Source: Rhodohalobacter sp. SW132
Lineage (GTDB): Bacteria; Bacteroidota; Rhodothermia; Balneolales; Balneolaceae
DNA: 64,000 nucleotides
Direction of reading: 5' to 3'
NCBI RefSeq assembly: GCF_003390325.1
Contig: NZ_QUOK01000009.1
Span: 1-64,000, forward strand
Shown here piece by piece: positions 26,087-35,187 of this stretch (its first letter is position 1; every line of letters starts with the position of its first letter). Below the pieces are notes generated by a model. That model was not told the DNA's origin. It worked only from the letters and a program-made list of their open reading frames with translations, and ran no database searches. A program made the position numbers and the translations under genes.

Positions 26087-27259
26087 ATGCCCGACAAAAA
26101 GAACCATTTCGAAACAGACGCCATCCGAACACAAACACCTACAACTGGGGAGCGGGAGCACTCTACGCCGCTGTATATGACTTCGAGCTTTACGTTTGAT
26201 TCTGCAGAGCACGCCCGGGCGATGTTTGCGCGGGAGATTGAGGGAAATGTTTACAGCCGCTACTCCAATCCAAATACGGATGAATTTATTGAAAAAATGT
26301 GCCGGCTTGAGGGGGCAGAAATGGGTGTAGCCACCGCATCAGGAATGGCGGGTGTGTTTGGATGCCTGGCGGGATTGCTCGGTCAGGGCGATCATGTACT
26401 GGCATCGCGATCGCTGTTTGGATCATCCCACCAGATTCTGAGTCAGATTTTACCGCGATGGGGAATTAGCTTTACCTATGCTGATGTCGAATCACCGGAA
26501 AAGTGGGAGGAGCTTATCAAACCGAATACCAAAATGCTTTTCCTGGAAACACCCTCCAACCCGGGACTCGATTTGATCGACCTGAAGTGGGCCGGGAAGC
26601 TGGCAAAGGCCCACGATCTGATATATATAGTGGATAACTGTTTTGCCACACCCTACCTGCAGCGGCCGATTGAGTTCGGGGCCGACCTGGTTCAGCATTC
26701 GGCCACAAAATTTATCGATGGACAAGGCCGCGCAATTGGCGGAGTGATTGTGGGCAGTGAGAAGCACATGGAAGATATCCAGTTTTTTGCCCGCCACACC
26801 GGTCCGGCCCTCTCCCCTTTCAACGCATGGCTCTTCAGCAAAAGCCTGGAGACGCTGCCGGTTCGCATGGAGCGCCACTGCGATAATGCCGAAGTGCTGG
26901 CCAATTTTCTGGGCGATCACAAACACGTAAATTTCGTGAAATATCCCTTTCATAAAGATCACCCACAGCTTGAACTGGCAAAAAAACAAATGACACGGGG
27001 TGGCGGAGTGGTCTGTTTTGAGATTAAGGGCGGATATGAAAAAGCGAAATTATTCATCGACAAAACCAGTATGGTCTCCCGCTCGGCAAACCTGGGCGAT
27101 ACACGGACAATCGTCACACATCCCGCATCCACTACGCATTCAAAACTGACCGAAGAGGAGCGTCAGGCGGTAGGCATCACGCCGGGACTCATCCGGATCG
27201 CGGTGGGACTGGAAAACAGCAAGGATATTATTGGAGATGTGGAGCAGGCACTGGGGTAA
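26087..27259 (+). CDS. metZ: O-succinylhomoserine sulfhydrylase / trans-sulfuration PLP enzyme
   Basis: A 390-residue Cys/Met metabolism PLP enzyme. It shows HSTPLYMTSSFTFDSAEHA, YSRYSNPNTDEFIEKMCRLEGAE, the aromatic substrate-pocket block ASRSLFGSSHQIL, FLETPSNPGLDLIDL, and the PLP lysine in HSATKFIDGQGRAIGG. The closing RSANLGDTRTIVTHPASTTHSKLTEEERQAVGI and GLIRIAVGLENSKDIIGDV are typical of MetZ, which makes homocysteine from O-succinylhomoserine and sulfide. Cystathionine gamma-synthase or O-acetylhomoserine sulfhydrylase activity cannot be excluded by sight. The gene is monocistronic. Confidence 0.9.
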   Translation: MPDKKNHFETDAIRTQTPTTGEREHSTPLYMTSSFTFDSAEHARAMFAREIEGNVYSRYSNPNTDEFIEKMCRLEGAEMGVATASGMAGVFGCLAGLLGQGDHVLASRSLFGSSHQILSQILPRWGISFTYADVESPEKWEELIKPNTKMLFLETPSNPGLDLIDLKWAGKLAKAHDLIYIVDNCFATPYLQRPIEFGADLVQHSATKFIDGQGRAIGGVIVGSEKHMEDIQFFARHTGPALSPFNAWLFSKSLETLPVRMERHCDNAEVLANFLGDHKHVNFVKYPFHKDHPQLELAKKQMTRGGGVVCFEIKGGYEKAKLFIDKTSMVSRSANLGDTRTIVTHPASTTHSKLTEEERQAVGITPGLIRIAVGLENSKDIIGDVEQALG

Positions 27260-27323
27260 GGGGCATCATACTCAAAAAAACAGAAATAAGAACGTCTGCC
27301 CTGTCAGTATATTCAGTGATCGT

Positions 27324-27366
27324 ATTCACCAAATATCCGTATATTTGGTGATTATATTCACCAAAT
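27324..27366. repeat. CACCAAATAT inverted repeat plus a third half-site
   Basis: CACCAAATAT (27327) and ATATTTGGTG (27341) form a perfect inverted pair with a 4-base loop; a third half-site CACCAAAT follows at 27359. It lies between two convergent genes, so a hairpin role is more likely than an operator role. Confidence 0.5.
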
Positions 27367-27435
27367 TACCGATATCCCGGATACAGAAAAGATCCGCAGT
27401 TGCCAAAAAGGACGGAAAATAAGAACATTCATCCT

Positions 27436-27515
27436 AACTATTCGTCATGCTTCACCTTGGCGTGGCATCTCCTGTCCTGTACTGGAGATGACGTCCTTTG
27501 TGGACAATCTCGGAT
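27436..27515. repeat. degenerate copy of the 21.7-kb MITE core
   Basis: CGTCATGC, GGCATCTCCTG and GGAGATGACGTCC occur in the same order as in the reverse complement of the MITE core at 21760-21850. The terminal repeats are absent, so this is a partial or decayed copy. Confidence 0.4.
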
Positions 27516-27526
27516 CTGCCCTCCAT

Positions 27527-27563
27527 AAAAAAACCCGAAGCCTTTTGCAGACACCGGGTTTTG
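27527..27563 (-). terminator. terminator of the first curlin gene
   Basis: On the minus strand, AAAACCCG and CGGGTTTT form an 8-bp stem around a 17-base loop, followed by a T-tract. It lies 25 bp after the curlin stop codon at 27589. Confidence 0.75.
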
Positions 27564-27588
27564 ATTCACTCCTATTACAATAATTGTA

Positions 27589-28881
27589 TCAGGGATTTTG
27601 CGTGATGGTTGTGCTGTTATTTGCTCCATCCTGCATCACGTCCATGCTGTTTCCATCACCCAACTGGTTCAGAAACGCACTGTTGCTATCGCCCGTTTGC
27701 ATGATATTCATAAAGTTGTTGTCTCCGTTCTGAAGATAGTCGCTGCCGTCAGCTGTGGTAATCAGATGACCGCCTTCGTCGCCGCTTTGAACAGAGTAGA
27801 ACTCATTGAAGTTACCGTTTTGCTTCACGGTGCTAACCATATCGCCTGCAAATCCAACAGTATGCTCAGAAGTTCCAAACTGACGGATATCAACTGTATT
27901 TTCAATTCCGGAAATGGAGAACTGAATGTTATGGTTGTCGCCTTCCTGAACAATAACGGATGTATGATCGAAACCGCTAACGTTCATCACGCCAACATTT
28001 CCATCACCCACCTGTGAGAGAAACGCTTCGTTGCCTGAACCGCTCTGTGTGATGACTCCAATATTACTGTCACCATCCTGAATTACCCCGGGATTGCTCC
28101 ACCAGTTTGATCCCGCGCTGTTATTTTCTCCGGTTTGCGTAACAACAAGTGTATTATCACTTCCCTGCTGGTCGGCTCCAATTGACTGGCTGGCACCTGT
28201 TTGTGTAGTAACGGCCAAACTTCCGCTCCCACCGGCCTGGCGAACTCGAGCATTGTGGTCACTGCCAGCCTGAGTCATCGTTGCAATAAAACCGCCTGAC
28301 TGATTCAATTGAATATGGTTACCAGATCCTGCCTGTGACAATGTACTGGTATTGCTTCCGGCAAATGCACGAGCCTGGGCGAAGTTATCACTACCGAGCT
28401 GCGTGATGAAGTGCAAATCACTCCCGCTTTGCAGAAGTTCAGCACTGTTTCCGTACCCGTACTGTGCAATAACGCCGTATGAGTTGTTTTGCTGAGATGC
28501 ATCAATGGAGTTATTTCCCCAGTATTGTGCGACTTGGAGCTCATTGGAATCGCCCGATTGATCCACATCCAGTGAACTTCCCATCGAATTCGCGTTAACA
28601 AATACAAGGCCACGAACGAGATTTCCATTTCCGGCCTGGCTGATCGAAGCATCTGAACCATTACTTTGATTTAAGTATACTTCGTTTTGTTCACCAATTT
28701 GAGAAATTTCCGCTTCCGAACCATCCTGCTGACTTAGGTTTGTCAGGTTCAACTGACCTATTTGCTCGATGTCTGCGGAATTATCGTCTCCCTGCTGATC
28801 CACGTCGGCGGAGTTGCTTTGTGCAAAAGCTGAGCCGGCGGAAAAAAGCAGTGCCAGTAGTAGTGTCGATTGTTTTTTCAT
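27589..28881 (-). CDS. curlin-repeat protein (CsgA/CsgB-like), long form
   Basis: A 430-residue exported protein. The signal peptide is MKKQSTLLLALLFSAGSAFA|QS. The mature part is built from about 18-20 imperfect curlin repeats of roughly 20 residues (for example IEQIGQLNLTNLSQ, ISQIGEQNEVYLNQ, ISQAGNGN), rich in Ser, Gln, Asn and Gly. Such repeats stack into the beta-solenoid of curli amyloid fibres outside the cell. E. coli CsgA has only five repeats, so this is several times longer. No csgG, csgE or csgF is nearby. A second curlin-repeat gene lies immediately upstream on the same strand. Paired terminators separate them. Confidence 0.88.
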   Translation of the reverse strand: MKKQSTLLLALLFSAGSAFAQSNSADVDQQGDDNSADIEQIGQLNLTNLSQQDGSEAEISQIGEQNEVYLNQSNGSDASISQAGNGNLVRGLVFVNANSMGSSLDVDQSGDSNELQVAQYWGNNSIDASQQNNSYGVIAQYGYGNSAELLQSGSDLHFITQLGSDNFAQARAFAGSNTSTLSQAGSGNHIQLNQSGGFIATMTQAGSDHNARVRQAGGSGSLAVTTQTGASQSIGADQQGSDNTLVVTQTGENNSAGSNWWSNPGVIQDGDSNIGVITQSGSGNEAFLSQVGDGNVGVMNVSGFDHTSVIVQEGDNHNIQFSISGIENTVDIRQFGTSEHTVGFAGDMVSTVKQNGNFNEFYSVQSGDEGGHLITTADGSDYLQNGDNNFMNIMQTGDSNSAFLNQLGDGNSMDVMQDGANNSTTITQNP

Positions 28882-28937
28882 GACTGTCTGATTTTAGTTT
28901 TTATAAATGTATATGTTTTTTTCCCTGCTTGATTGAA

Positions 28938-28970
28938 GAAAAACCCGGTACTGATTTGCACCGGGTTTTG
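28938..28970 (-). terminator. terminator between the two curlin genes
   Basis: On the minus strand, AAAACCCGGT and ACCGGGTTTT form a 10-bp stem with a T-tract, just after the stop at 28981. Its sequence closely resembles the terminator of the other curlin gene, as if gene and terminator had been duplicated together. Confidence 0.8.
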
Positions 28971-28980
28971 TCTCATTCAT

Positions 28981-30009
28981 TTAGTTGCTTTGGGTAATGG
29001 TAGAATTGTTGCCGTTTCCAAGGATTGTCATGGAAGCACTGTGACCAACACCACTCTGATCAATGAGTCCAACGTTATTATCTCCTTCAACTCTGAAACC
29101 ATCAGCATCCCACATTCCGGAACCAACTGAGTTTCCGTCACCGAATTGAGTAATGGTAAGTGAATTATTATATCCACTCATTTCACCTGAAATCAGGTTA
29201 TCACTTCCGCTCTGAACAGCATCAAAATCGGAGTTGTAAGCGAATGAGCTGTTTGAACCCGGGCCTGTGCCGCGTGAATTGATGTATAGCGCGTTTCCAC
29301 TTCCGCCTTCCTGCAGAGTAGTATAGGTGTTACTGTCTCCAGTAATTTCTACTCTTTGACGATTATCATCACTTGTTTGTGTTTGAATCACTGTGTTATC
29401 GTCACCGGAAACCCATTGACCTGCACGGTTTCCACTTGTTGATGATTGTTCTACGAATCCGTAGTTGTCGCTTCCCCGTTGTGCAATATCTGCGCTGTTT
29501 CCAGATGCACCGCTCAATTGATTGATACGAGCTTCGTTGTCACTCCCTTCCTGGTAGATATCTAAATCATGACCACTACCGGCTTGGCGGCCGTTTGCAT
29601 AGTTATCATTTCCAAGTTGTGTTACAGATCCTTCATTTCCACCATTAAATGTGGTTAAGAGTCCTGTGTTTCGTAATCCATCTTGTTCTACGGAATGGAT
29701 ACTCACGGCACTTCCGCCTGACCAGCCTTGTCGCTGGTTCACTGCAGCTTCGTTCTCACTGCCAACCTGGCTGATTGATGCTTCAGCATAATTGGATTGC
29801 ACATTATTTGCACCAAATTCGCCTTGTTGTACAGTAGCCTCATTATTATCACCGTCCTGAGATACATCAGCTACATTGGAAATTCCAACTTGTTCAACAA
29901 GAGCATCGTTGTCATCACCGGTTTGAGTCGTTGAAGCATCATTGCTTTGCGCGAAAGCCATTCCTGCTGTAAAGAGGCTGGCTACGAATAGAGTTGTTAC
30001 CTTTTTCAT
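28981..30009 (-). CDS. curlin-repeat protein, second gene
   Basis: A 342-residue exported protein. The signal peptide is MKKVTTLFVASLFTAGMAFA|QS, very like that of the other curlin gene. The ATG at 30009 is chosen because 36 in-frame codons upstream of it do not look like protein and would hide the signal peptide. The repeats follow the pattern (V/I)xQxGxxNxAxVxQ: TTQTGDDNDALVEQVGISN, ADVSQDGDNNEATVQQG, SVTQLGNDNYANGRQAGSG. It could be a co-subunit or nucleator (CsgB role) of the neighbouring curlin protein. It is divergent from the amidohydrolase gene. Confidence 0.87.
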   Translation of the reverse strand: MKKVTTLFVASLFTAGMAFAQSNDASTTQTGDDNDALVEQVGISNVADVSQDGDNNEATVQQGEFGANNVQSNYAEASISQVGSENEAAVNQRQGWSGGSAVSIHSVEQDGLRNTGLLTTFNGGNEGSVTQLGNDNYANGRQAGSGHDLDIYQEGSDNEARINQLSGASGNSADIAQRGSDNYGFVEQSSTSGNRAGQWVSGDDNTVIQTQTSDDNRQRVEITGDSNTYTTLQEGGSGNALYINSRGTGPGSNSSFAYNSDFDAVQSGSDNLISGEMSGYNNSLTITQFGDGNSVGSGMWDADGFRVEGDNNVGLIDQSGVGHSASMTILGNGNNSTITQSN

Positions 30010-30482
30010 TGTCTTATCCTGTGTTTTTATTTTTGGTAGTTTTAGTCGGAAAGGAGTGCAAAATTTCAAGCCAACTGTAGTTGAGTTGTCGTTGCTGCTC
30101 TCTTTTAGCCACAGCATTACATTTGCGTTATCCGTCCCCGATTCGATTGATATCAGCGTACATGATTTTTTCTGATTTCAATCTGACGCCAAGTAAATCA
30201 AACTCCTGATCTGGTCAAAATTAGTAAAGCTTTAAGATTTCAGAGACTGAGCTTTCTAATGATTTATAAACCACTGGTTTTACAATTACTTATTTGATTA
30301 ACTAATTTTAAAGATTGCCGTTTTCTCACAGAGGGTTAAATCTCTTTAATGACAAAAACATGGACAAATGATTAAGTATTCTCATCATGTAAACGGAGGA
30401 ATAGCAGCTACGCCTTTTTTGAGAGAACCGTCTTTTTATGTAAACTGCGTTCTCACATCAACGTTCAACAAACCCTTCAGCT
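30010..30482. other. 473-bp divergent spacer, no gene seen
   Basis: Divergent promoter region of the second curlin gene and the amidohydrolase gene. AT-rich, with no recognised operator or repeat family. Confidence 0.45.
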
Positions 30483-31784
30483 ATGATCCGATCAGCCTCA
30501 ATCACAACTTTTCTGCTCATACTGATCTCTGCCACTTTTTACGCCTGCGGGGATGATTACCCTGATGATATTCTGCTTTACACCAACGCTACAATTTGGG
30601 ACGGCACTGAATCCACCGCTATCGAAAATGCAGCACTGGTAACACATAATGGAACCGTTCTTGAAATCATTGAAATGAACGATCCCGATTTCCCCGAAGA
30701 GGCCGAAACCGTGGATCTTGACGGACGATATATAGTTCCAGGACTCATCAATGCACACGGTCATGTGGGGATGGCGGACGGACTTCAAACCGGTTCTGAT
30801 ATACATTCAGAAGAGAACGTCATCGATCAGCTGAAACTCTATGCTGCTTATGGCATCACTACGGTTGTAAGTCTGGGTGATGAACCCGATGAAGCATTTG
30901 CGGTTCGTGATCGCGGTGAATTTTCTGAAAACGGAATGGCCCGTCTCTTTCTGGCCGGTTCTGTTTTGAATCCATCTTCAGCTGATGAAGCCCAAAGTGA
31001 TGTGAATCAACTGATGGAACAAAATCCTGACTGGACAAAAATCCGGGTGGACGACGGACTGGGCACACGCGAGAAAATGCAGCCGGATGTGTACAGTGCC
31101 GTCATTGAGGCCTCCCACGGCCACAACACTCCGCTTGCCGCTCACATCGTACAGCTCGAAGATGCCGTTGGAGTTGTTGAAAACGGTGCCGACCTGGTTG
31201 CCCACAGTGTCCGGGATAATCCGATAGACCGTGAGCTGACTGACCTGATGCTTGATAGCGACATCTGCATCACCCCAACGCTTACCCGGGAGGTTTCAAC
31301 ATACATCTACCGGGACCGGCCCGATTTTTTTGATGATTCATTTTTCCTTGCAAAAGCAGATCCCAATGTCCTGGAAGAACTGCAGCAGCCGGATGTTCAG
31401 GAACGATATACAGGCGAAGCTGCGGATTACTACCGCGATCAACTACCATTGGCTCAAGAGAATATGATGGCTCTCCACAACTCCGGGGTACGCGTAGCGA
31501 TGGGTACCGATAGTGGTCCTCCTGCGCGATTCCAGGGATATTTTGAACACATGGAGATGGAGTTGATGCAGGATGCGGGCATGACCCCGATCGAGGTGCT
31601 CACTTCCGCCACCCGGTACGCTGCCGAGTGCATGCAGATTGATGAGAACCTGGGCACGCTCGAACCGGGAAAAGCTGCAGATTTCTTAGTCGTGGAAAAT
31701 AATCCTTTGGAAGATATCCGGAATCTGCGGGAGATTTATGGTGTTTATATTAGTGGTATTCAGGTTCCTGATGTGGTGAATTGA
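30483..31784 (+). CDS. amidohydrolase-family lipoprotein
   Basis: A 433-residue metal-dependent hydrolase of the amidohydrolase superfamily, exported as a lipoprotein (TFYA|CGDD near residue 22). The beta-sandwich starts ILLYTNATIWDGT. The barrel has the first metal site in PGLINAHGHVGMADG, the lysine-bearing region DWTKIRVDDGLG, histidines in PLAAHIV and DLVAHSVRD, and the last-strand Asp in VAMGTDSGPPARFQG. LGTLEPGKAADFLVVENNPLEDI closes the sandwich. Imidazolonepropionase-like and dipeptidase relatives exist; the substrate cannot be assigned. It is alone in its direction for about 190 bp. Confidence 0.9.
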   Translation: MIRSASITTFLLILISATFYACGDDYPDDILLYTNATIWDGTESTAIENAALVTHNGTVLEIIEMNDPDFPEEAETVDLDGRYIVPGLINAHGHVGMADGLQTGSDIHSEENVIDQLKLYAAYGITTVVSLGDEPDEAFAVRDRGEFSENGMARLFLAGSVLNPSSADEAQSDVNQLMEQNPDWTKIRVDDGLGTREKMQPDVYSAVIEASHGHNTPLAAHIVQLEDAVGVVENGADLVAHSVRDNPIDRELTDLMLDSDICITPTLTREVSTYIYRDRPDFFDDSFFLAKADPNVLEELQQPDVQERYTGEAADYYRDQLPLAQENMMALHNSGVRVAMGTDSGPPARFQGYFEHMEMELMQDAGMTPIEVLTSATRYAAECMQIDENLGTLEPGKAADFLVVENNPLEDIRNLREIYGVYISGIQVPDVVN

Positions 31785-31977
31785 ATGAAGAAGTATTAAG
31801 TATTGGGAATTGAGAAGCAAGATTGAAGTATAGACTAAATTGGTGAATATGAGCCATCGCGGATACCGATCCGGAATCTACCATCACAGGGATCGCAACT
31901 GCGATAAGATTCAGGACCCAGCAACTTTAATTACTTAATATTCAATCTGTATTTTTAAAAAAAAACCTATTCATATC

Positions 31978-32427
31978 ATGAAAACATGGAATCTGTATCT
32001 GTCCGGCGAAATTCACTCCGACTGGAGAGAAGATATTAAACAGGGAATCGAGAAGGAGAACCTGTTCGTGAACTGTACAGCCCCGGTCACCGATCATCCC
32101 GCGAGTGATAACTGTGGAGTAGATATTCTGGGAGAAGAGGAAAAAGATTTCTGGAAAGATCACAAGGGCGCAAAAATCAACGCCATTCGCACACGAACTC
32201 ATATTGAGAACGCTGATATTGTGGTTGTAAAGTTTGGCGACCAGTACAAACAGTGGAACGCAGCGTTTGATGCCGGATATGCCGCAGCCCTTGGCAAAAA
32301 GTTGATCATCCTCCATCCACCCGAACACACCCACGCCCTGAAAGAGGTAGACGCTGCCGCCCTGGCCGTCTGCGAAAAACCGGGTCAGGTTGTGGAGATT
32401 CTAAAATATGTGATTTTGAAGGAGTGA
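31978..32427 (+). CDS. YtoQ family protein
   Basis: A 149-residue cytoplasmic protein matching the YtoQ family along its length: WNLYLSGEIHSDWREDIKQG at the start, CTAPVTDHPASDNCGVDILGEE, INAIRTRTHIENADIVVVKFGDQYKQWNAAFDAGYAAALGKKLIILHPP, then HALKEVDAAALAVCEKPGQVVEIL. The fold is expected to resemble nucleoside 2-deoxyribosyltransferases, with the conserved Glu and Asp near the base site. The function of the family is not known. The gene is monocistronic and followed by an interspersed repeat. Confidence 0.88.
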   Translation: MKTWNLYLSGEIHSDWREDIKQGIEKENLFVNCTAPVTDHPASDNCGVDILGEEEKDFWKDHKGAKINAIRTRTHIENADIVVVKFGDQYKQWNAAFDAGYAAALGKKLIILHPPEHTHALKEVDAAALAVCEKPGQVVEILKYVILKE

Positions 32428-32795
32428 GAAGTCAAAAGTGAAAAGCTGGAGCGGAGCGACAGTCCCGAAACATCGGGGTGAAAAGTGAAAAGCTGGAGCG
32501 GAGCGAAAACCCCAATATTTTGGAGTATTAGTATACCCTTAAATATTTGTTTGAGACACTAAATTTTTATTTGAAATGAGTGATTGTACTCAAATCATGA
32601 CATCATCTAAAAGAATGGGATCAATTCTTTGTAACAGTAAACCTTTTCGCAATTATGCTTATCTTTTTACCAATTTACAATTCTAAAGACAACATGCTGT
32701 CATCAAAATAACCATAGTTCAGCAAGCTCACTTCATGCCCGGCTGAATTACAATAATTTGTATCAAAATCAGATCGAGATCTTAAAACCTTTCCA
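32428..32795. repeat. spacer with CTGGAGCGGAGCGACAG repeat, two partial copies
   Basis: Bases 32434-32511 carry GCTGGAGCGGAGCGACAG, CCCGAAACATCGGGG, then GTGAAAAGTGAAAAG and a second AGCTGGAGCGGAGCG. Related copies lie at 14660 and 55482. The remaining 280 bp is AT-rich and shows no gene. Confidence 0.6.
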
Positions 32796-33260
32796 ATGAA
32801 ATATATTCTTTTTTTCCTTTTTGTTTTTGTCTTGTTCAATACCGCTTGTTCTTCTTCGGAGGAGCTCGCTACGTCTGAGTGTATCGCAGAAGTTGAAGAG
32901 CTTACAGTGCCTGAAAACCTCAATTTCATATCCAATTCTGACATGCTTGAGCGAATCTCAGAAAGTAACCGTACTATGGAATACCAGTTCCCAACGGTTG
33001 AAGGCGGGATGTCGGCACTGGCAGAAAATCTCCACTATCCACCCTCTGCCAGAGGACGAAGCGACGCGCAGCGAGTAATGTTGCAGGCCCTTATAAGCGA
33101 GGAGGGAGAATTACTTGACCTTGTTCTGCTTCAAAATGCAGAATGCGATCTTGTCATGGCCGCAACTTACGCCGTCAGACAATCTGAGTTTACCCCAGCT
33201 TCCCTCGATTCTGAGGCGATTGCTACAACCATAAATATTCCCATTGTATTCAGACAATAG
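32796..33260 (+). CDS. small lipoprotein with a TonB C-terminal-like domain
   Basis: A 154-residue lipoprotein: VLFNTA|CSSS is the lipobox near residue 18. Residues 65-154 match the TonB C-terminal fold: FPTVEGGMSALAENLHYPPSAR, then RVMLQALISEEGELLDLVLLQN, ATYAVRQSEFTPA and IATTINIPIVFRQ. The usual membrane anchor and proline-rich spacer of TonB are absent, so it is not a normal energy transducer. Stand-alone TonB-C lipoproteins of this kind are common in Bacteroidota and have no settled role. Confidence 0.8.
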   Translation: MKYILFFLFVFVLFNTACSSSEELATSECIAEVEELTVPENLNFISNSDMLERISESNRTMEYQFPTVEGGMSALAENLHYPPSARGRSDAQRVMLQALISEEGELLDLVLLQNAECDLVMAATYAVRQSEFTPASLDSEAIATTINIPIVFRQ

Positions 33261-33577
33261 TGAAAGCTTGGGTTGGCTGATTGAGGCAAAGACTGCTGTC
33301 CTGGAACTCAGCGAAAAAGGTGCCAGATGACGAGGTTTAAAGGTATTAAAATTGAGAAGGGAAAAGGGAAAGGTGAAAAGCACACGTCTCAATTTAATTT
33401 ATGAATCCCGTTTCATGTAAAATCAAAACAGGATATAGCCTCAATTTCATGATAGCTGCTTCTGACTTTTCACTTCTCACTTTTCCCTTTTCACTCCGGC
33501 TTTTCTAAGAAAGCGCTTTTCTGTATCATAACCTCCTATCATTCAATATCTTAAACTGAATAACAAACGGAGGATTT
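33261..33577. other. 317-bp spacer with CACTTTTC repeats and leader of the lyase gene
   Basis: Bases 33465-33495 carry CACTTCTCACTTTTCCC-type repeats of the AAAAGTG family, with the matching GAGAAGGGAAAAGGGAAAG at 33353-33375, so the two can pair. The AAGCGCTT palindrome at 33511 and a strong ribosome binding site at 33568 belong to the next gene. Confidence 0.5.
33511..33518. promoter_or_regulatory. AAGCGCTT palindrome upstream of the lyase gene
   Basis: Core palindrome in the context AGAAAGCGCTTTTCT, 60 bp before the start codon. It is the same core as at 3458, 41888 and 44444. Confidence 0.4.
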
Positions 33578-34972
33578 GTGGCTAAAAATTCATCAGATAA
33601 AAAACGATCGTGGGCGGAACCGTATAAAATTAAAATGGTTGAGCCAGTTCGTATCACAACTCATGAAGAGCGGAAAAGGGCACTCGAAGAAGCCGGTTAT
33701 AACACTTTTTTACTGAAATCAGACGATGTGTACATCGATCTTCTTACAGACAGCGGAACGTCGGCGATGAGCGATCGCCAGTGGGCCGGCATGATGATGG
33801 GCGATGAAGCGTACGCCGGAAGCCGGAATTTCTACCATCTCGAAGACACGGTGCGAAAGTATTACGGCTACAAGCACCTGGTACCCACTCACCAGGGACG
33901 TGCAGCCGAACATATGATCTCGCAGATTCTGATTTCCGAAGGCGATATTATCCCCGGTAATATGTACTTCACCACCACAAAGCTGCACCAGGAGCTGGCG
34001 GGCGGTACATTTGTGGATATCATTATTGATGAGGCGCATGATCCGGCAGATCTTCATCCATTTAAGGGAAATGTGGATCTGAATAAACTGGAAGAGCTGA
34101 TCAAAAAACATGGAGCGGATAAGATTCCCTACGTATCGATCGCCACTACGGTGAACATGGCGGGCGGACAGCCAATTTCGCTGAAAAACCTGAAAGAGCT
34201 TCGTAAACTATGCGACAAACACGACATCATGATTGTGCACGACATGACCCGCGTGGCTGAGAACGCCTACATGATTCAGAAAAACGAAGAAGAGTACAAA
34301 GAGTGGTCTGTTCCTGATATTGTCCTCGAAATCTGTAATCAAACCGATGCCGCAACGATGAGTGCCAAAAAGGACGCGCTCGTAAACATCGGCGGATTTT
34401 TAGCGGTAAATGATGATGAGATTTATAACCAGGCCCGAAACATGGTGGTCGTCTATGAAGGATTGCACACCTACGGTGGAATGGCCGGGCGTGATATGGA
34501 AGCCCTGGCGATCGGCATCACCGAGTCGGTGAATTATGATCACATCCGGGCGAGAGTCGGCCAGGTTCAGTATCTCGGTGAAAAGCTAATCAAAGCCGGT
34601 GTCCCGGTTGTGAAACCGATCGGCACGCATGGTGTCTTTTTGGATGCAAAAGCGATTCTGCCGCATCTTTCGCAGGATCAACTACCTGCCCAGTCGCTCG
34701 CCGCCGCCCTCTATCTCGATTCCGGAGTTCGTGCGATGGAACGCGGTGTGGTATCAGCCGGACGCAACCCCAAAACAGGAGATCACAACTACCCCAAACT
34801 GGAGCTGGTCCGCCTGACCATCCCCCGTCGTGTCTACACCCAGGCGCATATGGATGTGGTTGCCGAATCAGTGGAGGCTGTATACGAAAACCGAAAATCA
34901 GTTACCGGGCTTACATTTGTTTACGAACCGGAATACCTGCGGTTTTTCCAGTCGCGGTTTGAAAGATTATAA
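33578..34972 (+). CDS. tpl: beta-eliminating lyase, closer to tyrosine phenol-lyase than tryptophanase
   Basis: A 464-residue PLP enzyme of the tryptophanase / tyrosine phenol-lyase family, which splits the amino acid to phenol (or indole), pyruvate and ammonia. The PLP lysine is in MSAKKDALVNIGGF. By comparison with remembered Citrobacter TPL, it shares AGYNTFLL, SDRQWAGMMMGDEAYAGS, GNMYFTTTKLHQE (with the Thr that contacts the phenol ring), RAMERGVVSAGRN (with the Arg that binds the tyrosine hydroxyl) and LRFFQSRF. E. coli TnaA differs at these points. TPL is thus the better call, though automatic labels will often say tryptophanase. The start is a GTG behind a strong ACGGAGGATTT. Confidence 0.82.
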   Translation: MAKNSSDKKRSWAEPYKIKMVEPVRITTHEERKRALEEAGYNTFLLKSDDVYIDLLTDSGTSAMSDRQWAGMMMGDEAYAGSRNFYHLEDTVRKYYGYKHLVPTHQGRAAEHMISQILISEGDIIPGNMYFTTTKLHQELAGGTFVDIIIDEAHDPADLHPFKGNVDLNKLEELIKKHGADKIPYVSIATTVNMAGGQPISLKNLKELRKLCDKHDIMIVHDMTRVAENAYMIQKNEEEYKEWSVPDIVLEICNQTDAATMSAKKDALVNIGGFLAVNDDEIYNQARNMVVVYEGLHTYGGMAGRDMEALAIGITESVNYDHIRARVGQVQYLGEKLIKAGVPVVKPIGTHGVFLDAKAILPHLSQDQLPAQSLAAALYLDSGVRAMERGVVSAGRNPKTGDHNYPKLELVRLTIPRRVYTQAHMDVVAESVEAVYENRKSVTGLTFVYEPEYLRFFQSRFERL

Positions 34973-35147
34973 ACAAAGACCTGTAAGCGTCCACGCCTAA
35001 AGCGTGGTCCTGACAGCGTCTGAACAACGACTCCGTGCTAAATACCTGACAGCTTTCTCCGAATGAAATTTCCAACAGAAACTCTGCCGTAACTCACTGT
35101 ACATTATTAGCATGCATTTGATTGAGTTGATTTTTAATGCAAATCGC
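34973..35147. repeat. CCTGACAGCG-type hairpins after the lyase gene
   Basis: CCACGCCTAAAGCGTGG forms a hairpin at about 34990-35007, flanked by GACCTGTAAGCG and CCTGACAGCG; CTGACAG recurs near 35052. These are related to the palindrome inside the RAYT gene. They may also help end transcription, although no T-tract follows. Confidence 0.5.
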
Positions 35148-35162
35148 AATACATTTCGTATT
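35148..35162. promoter_or_regulatory. AATAC-N5-GTATT, possible antitoxin operator
   Basis: A short inverted repeat 26 bp before the antitoxin ATG, where ribbon-helix-helix antitoxins usually bind to repress their own operon. Confidence 0.3.
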
Positions 35163-35187
35163 ACATACTAATCAATCAGCCTTAGCC

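Noticed and set aside
27324-27366. Operator for metZ or the curlin genes
   Set aside because: It lies downstream of both convergent genes, so an operator role for either start is unlikely.
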